Below, one piece after another: positions 33,912 through 35,559 of a stretch of 35,559 bases of DNA; positions within the stretch are counted from its first letter, which is position 1, and every line of letters starts with the position of its first letter. The position numbers and the translations under genes were made by a program. The stretch is from Flavobacteriales bacterium. GTDB lineage: Bacteria; Bacteroidota; Bacteroidia; Flavobacteriales_F; PHOS-HE28. A model generated the notes under the pieces. That model did no database searches. It was not told the DNA's origin and worked only from the letters and a program-made list of their open reading frames with translations. Location: the NCBI GenBank assembly GCA_016788485.1, contig JAEUSV010000009.1, forward strand, positions 1 to 35,559, written 5' to 3'.

Positions 33912-34703
33912 ATGATCGAATCGCTCCGTGTCCGAACCATGGCCGACTTCATGGCCAGCGGCGAAACGCCGGAAGTGCTGTTCTGGGTGGGCTGCGCCGG
34001 CAGCTTCGACGACCGCGCCCGCAAGATCACCAAGGCCTTCGTGCGCATCCTGAACGCCGCGAAGGTGAAGTTCGCCGTGCTGGGCACGGAGGAGAGCTGC
34101 ACGGGCGATCCCGCGCGCCGCGCCGGCAACGAGTTCCTGTTCCAGATGCAGGCGCAGACCAACATCGCCGTGCTGAACGGCTATGAGGTGAAGCGCATCG
34201 TCACCGCCTGCCCGCACTGCTTCAACACCTTGAAGAACGAGTACCCGGCGCTGGGCGGCAGCTACGAGGTGATGCACCACACGCAGTTCATCAACGCACT
34301 GCTGAAGGAAGGGCGCATCAAGGTGGAGGGCGGCGACTTCAAGGGCAAGCGCATCACCTTCCACGACCCCTGCTACCTGGGCCGCGGAAACGGCGAGTAC
34401 GAGGCGCCGCGCGAGGTGCTGCTGAAGCTCGACGCCGCGCTGGTGGAGATGAAGAACAGCCGCAAGAACGGCCTGTGCTGCGGTGCCGGTGGCGCCCAGA
34501 TGTTCAAGGAGGCCGAGCCCGGCAACAAGGAGGTGAACATCGAGCGCACCGAGGACGCCCTGGCCACCGCCCCCAACGTGATCGCCGCGGGCTGCCCCTT
34601 CTGCAACACCATGCTCACCGACGGCGTGAAGCACTTCAACAAGGAGGGCGAGATCGTGGTGAAGGACGTGGCCGAGCTGATCGCGGAGGCAGGGGAGCTT
34701 TGA
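33912..34703 (+). CDS. CCG-domain Fe-S oxidoreductase, HdrB/GlpC-like
   Basis: 263-aa cytoplasmic protein with two cysteine-rich CCG domains. Domain 1 carries C28 (FWVGCAG), C63 (EESCTGDPARR), C100 and C103 (TACPHCFNT). Domain 2 carries C154 (FHDPCYLGR), C189 and C190 (GLCCGAGGAQMF), C228 and C231 (GCPFCNTM). This layout fits HdrB and related subunits that hold a non-cubane Fe-S cluster and reduce disulfides or similar substrates. It is the likely partner of the membrane dicluster protein at 31492; in comparable systems the two are adjacent, whereas here they are separated by about 1.1 kb. The ATG at 33912 lies 15 nt after the right inverted repeat. Physiological substrate unknown. Confidence 0.92.
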   Translation: MIESLRVRTMADFMASGETPEVLFWVGCAGSFDDRARKITKAFVRILNAAKVKFAVLGTEESCTGDPARRAGNEFLFQMQAQTNIAVLNGYEVKRIVTACPHCFNTLKNEYPALGGSYEVMHHTQFINALLKEGRIKVEGGDFKGKRITFHDPCYLGRGNGEYEAPREVLLKLDAALVEMKNSRKNGLCCGAGGAQMFKEAEPGNKEVNIERTEDALATAPNVIAAGCPFCNTMLTDGVKHFNKEGEIVVKDVAELIAEAGEL

Positions 34704-34705
34704 CC

Positions 34706-34738
34706 GTCCCGTTCAAAGGTCATCGATCGAAGCGGGAC
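34706..34738. terminator. Possible bidirectional terminator between convergent genes
   Basis: GTCCCGTTC (34706-34714) pairs with GAAGCGGGAC (34729-34738) with one bulged G. An alternative pairing of AAAGGT (34715-34720) with ACCTTT (34737-34742) overlaps it. It lies directly after the CCG gene and over the 3' end of the gene on the other strand. Confidence 0.5.
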
Positions 34739-35250
34739 CTTTGGTAGACATCGCCCCCGAGATACAAGGGTTGTTGGTCCAGTTGGAGGGCGCCGAAGCC
34801 CACGTTGCCTACCGGTTCAAGGTCGAAGGTGATGGAAACGCCGCTCTGCAGGATGGTGATCACGCACACGCTGTTCCGCCAGATCTCCCGCACGTAAGGC
34901 AGGCGTAGTTCCTCCAGCTCCCTCAGGAGGCCGAAGGCGTCCACGTCATCGAGCACGATCTTCCGGCCCGCCGCATGGAGCAGGAGCGAACGGTCCTGCA
35001 GGCTCCGCTTCAACACCCAATATGACAGACAGGCCCGCTCATCGAGGCCGATGCAGAAGCGCAGGCCATCGAGCGCAACATCGCCCCCGAGCGGTGTCCC
35101 GTTCGGATGCGTTCCCGAGGAGCTCCACAACAGGAATGGTCCCAGTGCATCCAGGGATGTTCCGATCCTGAGCACGGGATGTTGCCCCGTGAGAAGGAGT
35201 TGGGTGATGTCCAAGGCACCGCTGTCCGAAGGTGCAGGCGGCAGGTTCAT
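34720..35250 (-). CDS. Unrecognised protein
   Basis: 176-aa soluble protein with no signal peptide, TM or motif that I recognise. It alternates strands and helices (FLLWSSSGTHPNGTPLGGDVAL, GLRFCIGLDERACLSYWVLK, SLLLHAAGRKIVLDDVDAFGLLRELEELR) and ends in YLGGDVYQRSRFDR. GC content is slightly lower than in the Fe-S genes (about 63 percent in one sampled line). It follows the S41 peptidase gene on the same strand after 17 nt, so it is probably co-transcribed with it. A GTG at 35253 directly precedes the ATG at 35250 and is an alternative start. Size and position would suit a small accessory or immunity-type protein, but nothing in the sequence shows this. Confidence 0.72.
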   Translation of the reverse strand: MNLPPAPSDSGALDITQLLLTGQHPVLRIGTSLDALGPFLLWSSSGTHPNGTPLGGDVALDGLRFCIGLDERACLSYWVLKRSLQDRSLLLHAAGRKIVLDDVDAFGLLRELEELRLPYVREIWRNSVCVITILQSGVSITFDLEPVGNVGFGALQLDQQPLYLGGDVYQRSRFDR

Positions 35251-35267
35251 CACCGCAGGCGTTCAGA

Positions 35268-35559
35268 TCATTGCCCCAGCAACAACTTCACCGCCGCCTC
35301 CAGCTGCTGGTCGCGGCCCTGGCTCACGATGCCGGGTTCCAGGGGCTGGCGCACATCGGGGTCGAGCTGCTGGTTCTCGAGGTAGTTGCCGTTGGTGTCC
35401 ACCATGCCCACCTGCGGAATGCCGAACCACATGCCGTTCTGCAGGCCCTCCCACCACACGGCGGTGCCGGTGCCGGGCACGGGCATGCCCACCAGCTTGC
35501 CGATGCCGAGCGCGCGGTAGGTCACGGGGAACATGTGGGCATCGCTGTAGTTGCCCTCG
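35268..35559 (-). CDS. S41/tricorn-like peptidase, C-terminal end (truncated by window)
   Basis: Only the last 96 residues are in the window. They read GNYSDAHMFPVTYRALGIGKLVG, then TGTAVWWEGLQNGMWFGIPQVGM and GNYLENQQLDPDV. This is the end of the C-terminal catalytic domain of tricorn-type S41 serine peptidases, where the NxSDxxMFP stretch lies just after the catalytic Ser and the LENQQLxPDV motif closes the domain. Full-length relatives in Bacteroidota are about 1,050-1,100 aa with N-terminal beta-propellers and a signal peptide, so the protein is probably periplasmic and degrades peptides, complementing the DPP7-like enzyme in this window. The stop is at 35268. Confidence 0.88.
   Translation of the reverse strand, partial: EGNYSDAHMFPVTYRALGIGKLVGMPVPGTGTAVWWEGLQNGMWFGIPQVGMVDTNGNYLENQQLDPDVRQPLEPGIVSQGRDQQLEAAVKLLLGQ

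Noticed and set aside
33373..33912. Minus-strand frame over the four-helix-bundle gene
   Set aside because: Its N-terminus (GCQFSVVRCQWSVF) is just the translated repeat cluster, and the rest is antisense to a gene with clear family motifs.

Overview
The window is high-GC, gene-dense bacterial DNA of the phylum Bacteroidota, most likely a high-GC member of the Flavobacteriales. Evidence for this: a secreted protein with a type IX secretion C-terminal sorting domain, a TonB receptor with an N-terminal carboxypeptidase-regulatory-like domain, an S46 dipeptidyl peptidase, a long YidC with a basic tail, a LytTR regulator, a DUF6438 lipoprotein and a four-helix-bundle S23/IVP protein. In addition, TAnnTTTG-like -7 boxes (the Bacteroidota sigma factor signature) sit just upstream of many genes. 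Taxonomy is inferred from these families; no rRNA or tRNA gene was seen.

Layout. 1-5054: end of aconitase with a hairpin terminator, a T9SS-secreted protein, and two tandem related outer-membrane barrel proteins. 5102-10003: hemE overlapping an OmpA-family protein, a UMF1-type MFS transporter and L-2-hydroxyglutarate oxidase, all on +. 10039-12580: two divergent pairs, an unknown protein/DinB and purB/EI24-CysZ-like protein. 13454-17319: a hybrid sensor kinase running tail-to-tail into a LytTR response regulator, with a small DoxX-like membrane protein divergent from the regulator. 17405-26559 (all -): DPP7-like peptidase, DUF6438 lipoprotein, yidC, pyrG and a TonB-dependent receptor. 26675-29242 (-): lptD, divergent from an amidase (29286), which leads into an MCE/MlaD protein and a membrane Fe-S oxidoreductase. 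32831-33897: a HAD phosphatase, then a four-helix-bundle gene inside a pair of 17-bp inverted repeats. 33912-35559: the CCG-domain Fe-S partner, then on - an unknown gene and the end of a tricorn-like S41 peptidase.

How the genes fit together. Much of the window serves the cell envelope: LPS export (LptD), membrane insertion (YidC), lipid transport (MCE), wall hydrolysis (amidase), an OmpA anchor, barrel proteins, a TonB receptor and periplasmic peptidases. The rest is core metabolism (aconitase, hemE, purB, pyrG, lhgO) and one two-component signalling locus.

The most unusual feature is the unit at 33295-33897. A four-helix-bundle gene of visibly lower GC is enclosed by inverted repeats matching at 16 of 17 positions. 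It sits between two Fe-S genes that look like partners, and a third copy of the repeat core lies upstream at 32831. It looks like a small repeat-bounded mobile or domesticated element. A second window-wide signal is a set of -7 boxes placed only 3-9 nt from start codons, which predicts very short or absent 5' leaders. No CRISPR array, integrase or transposase was found, and no gene-free stretch exceeds about 160 bases.
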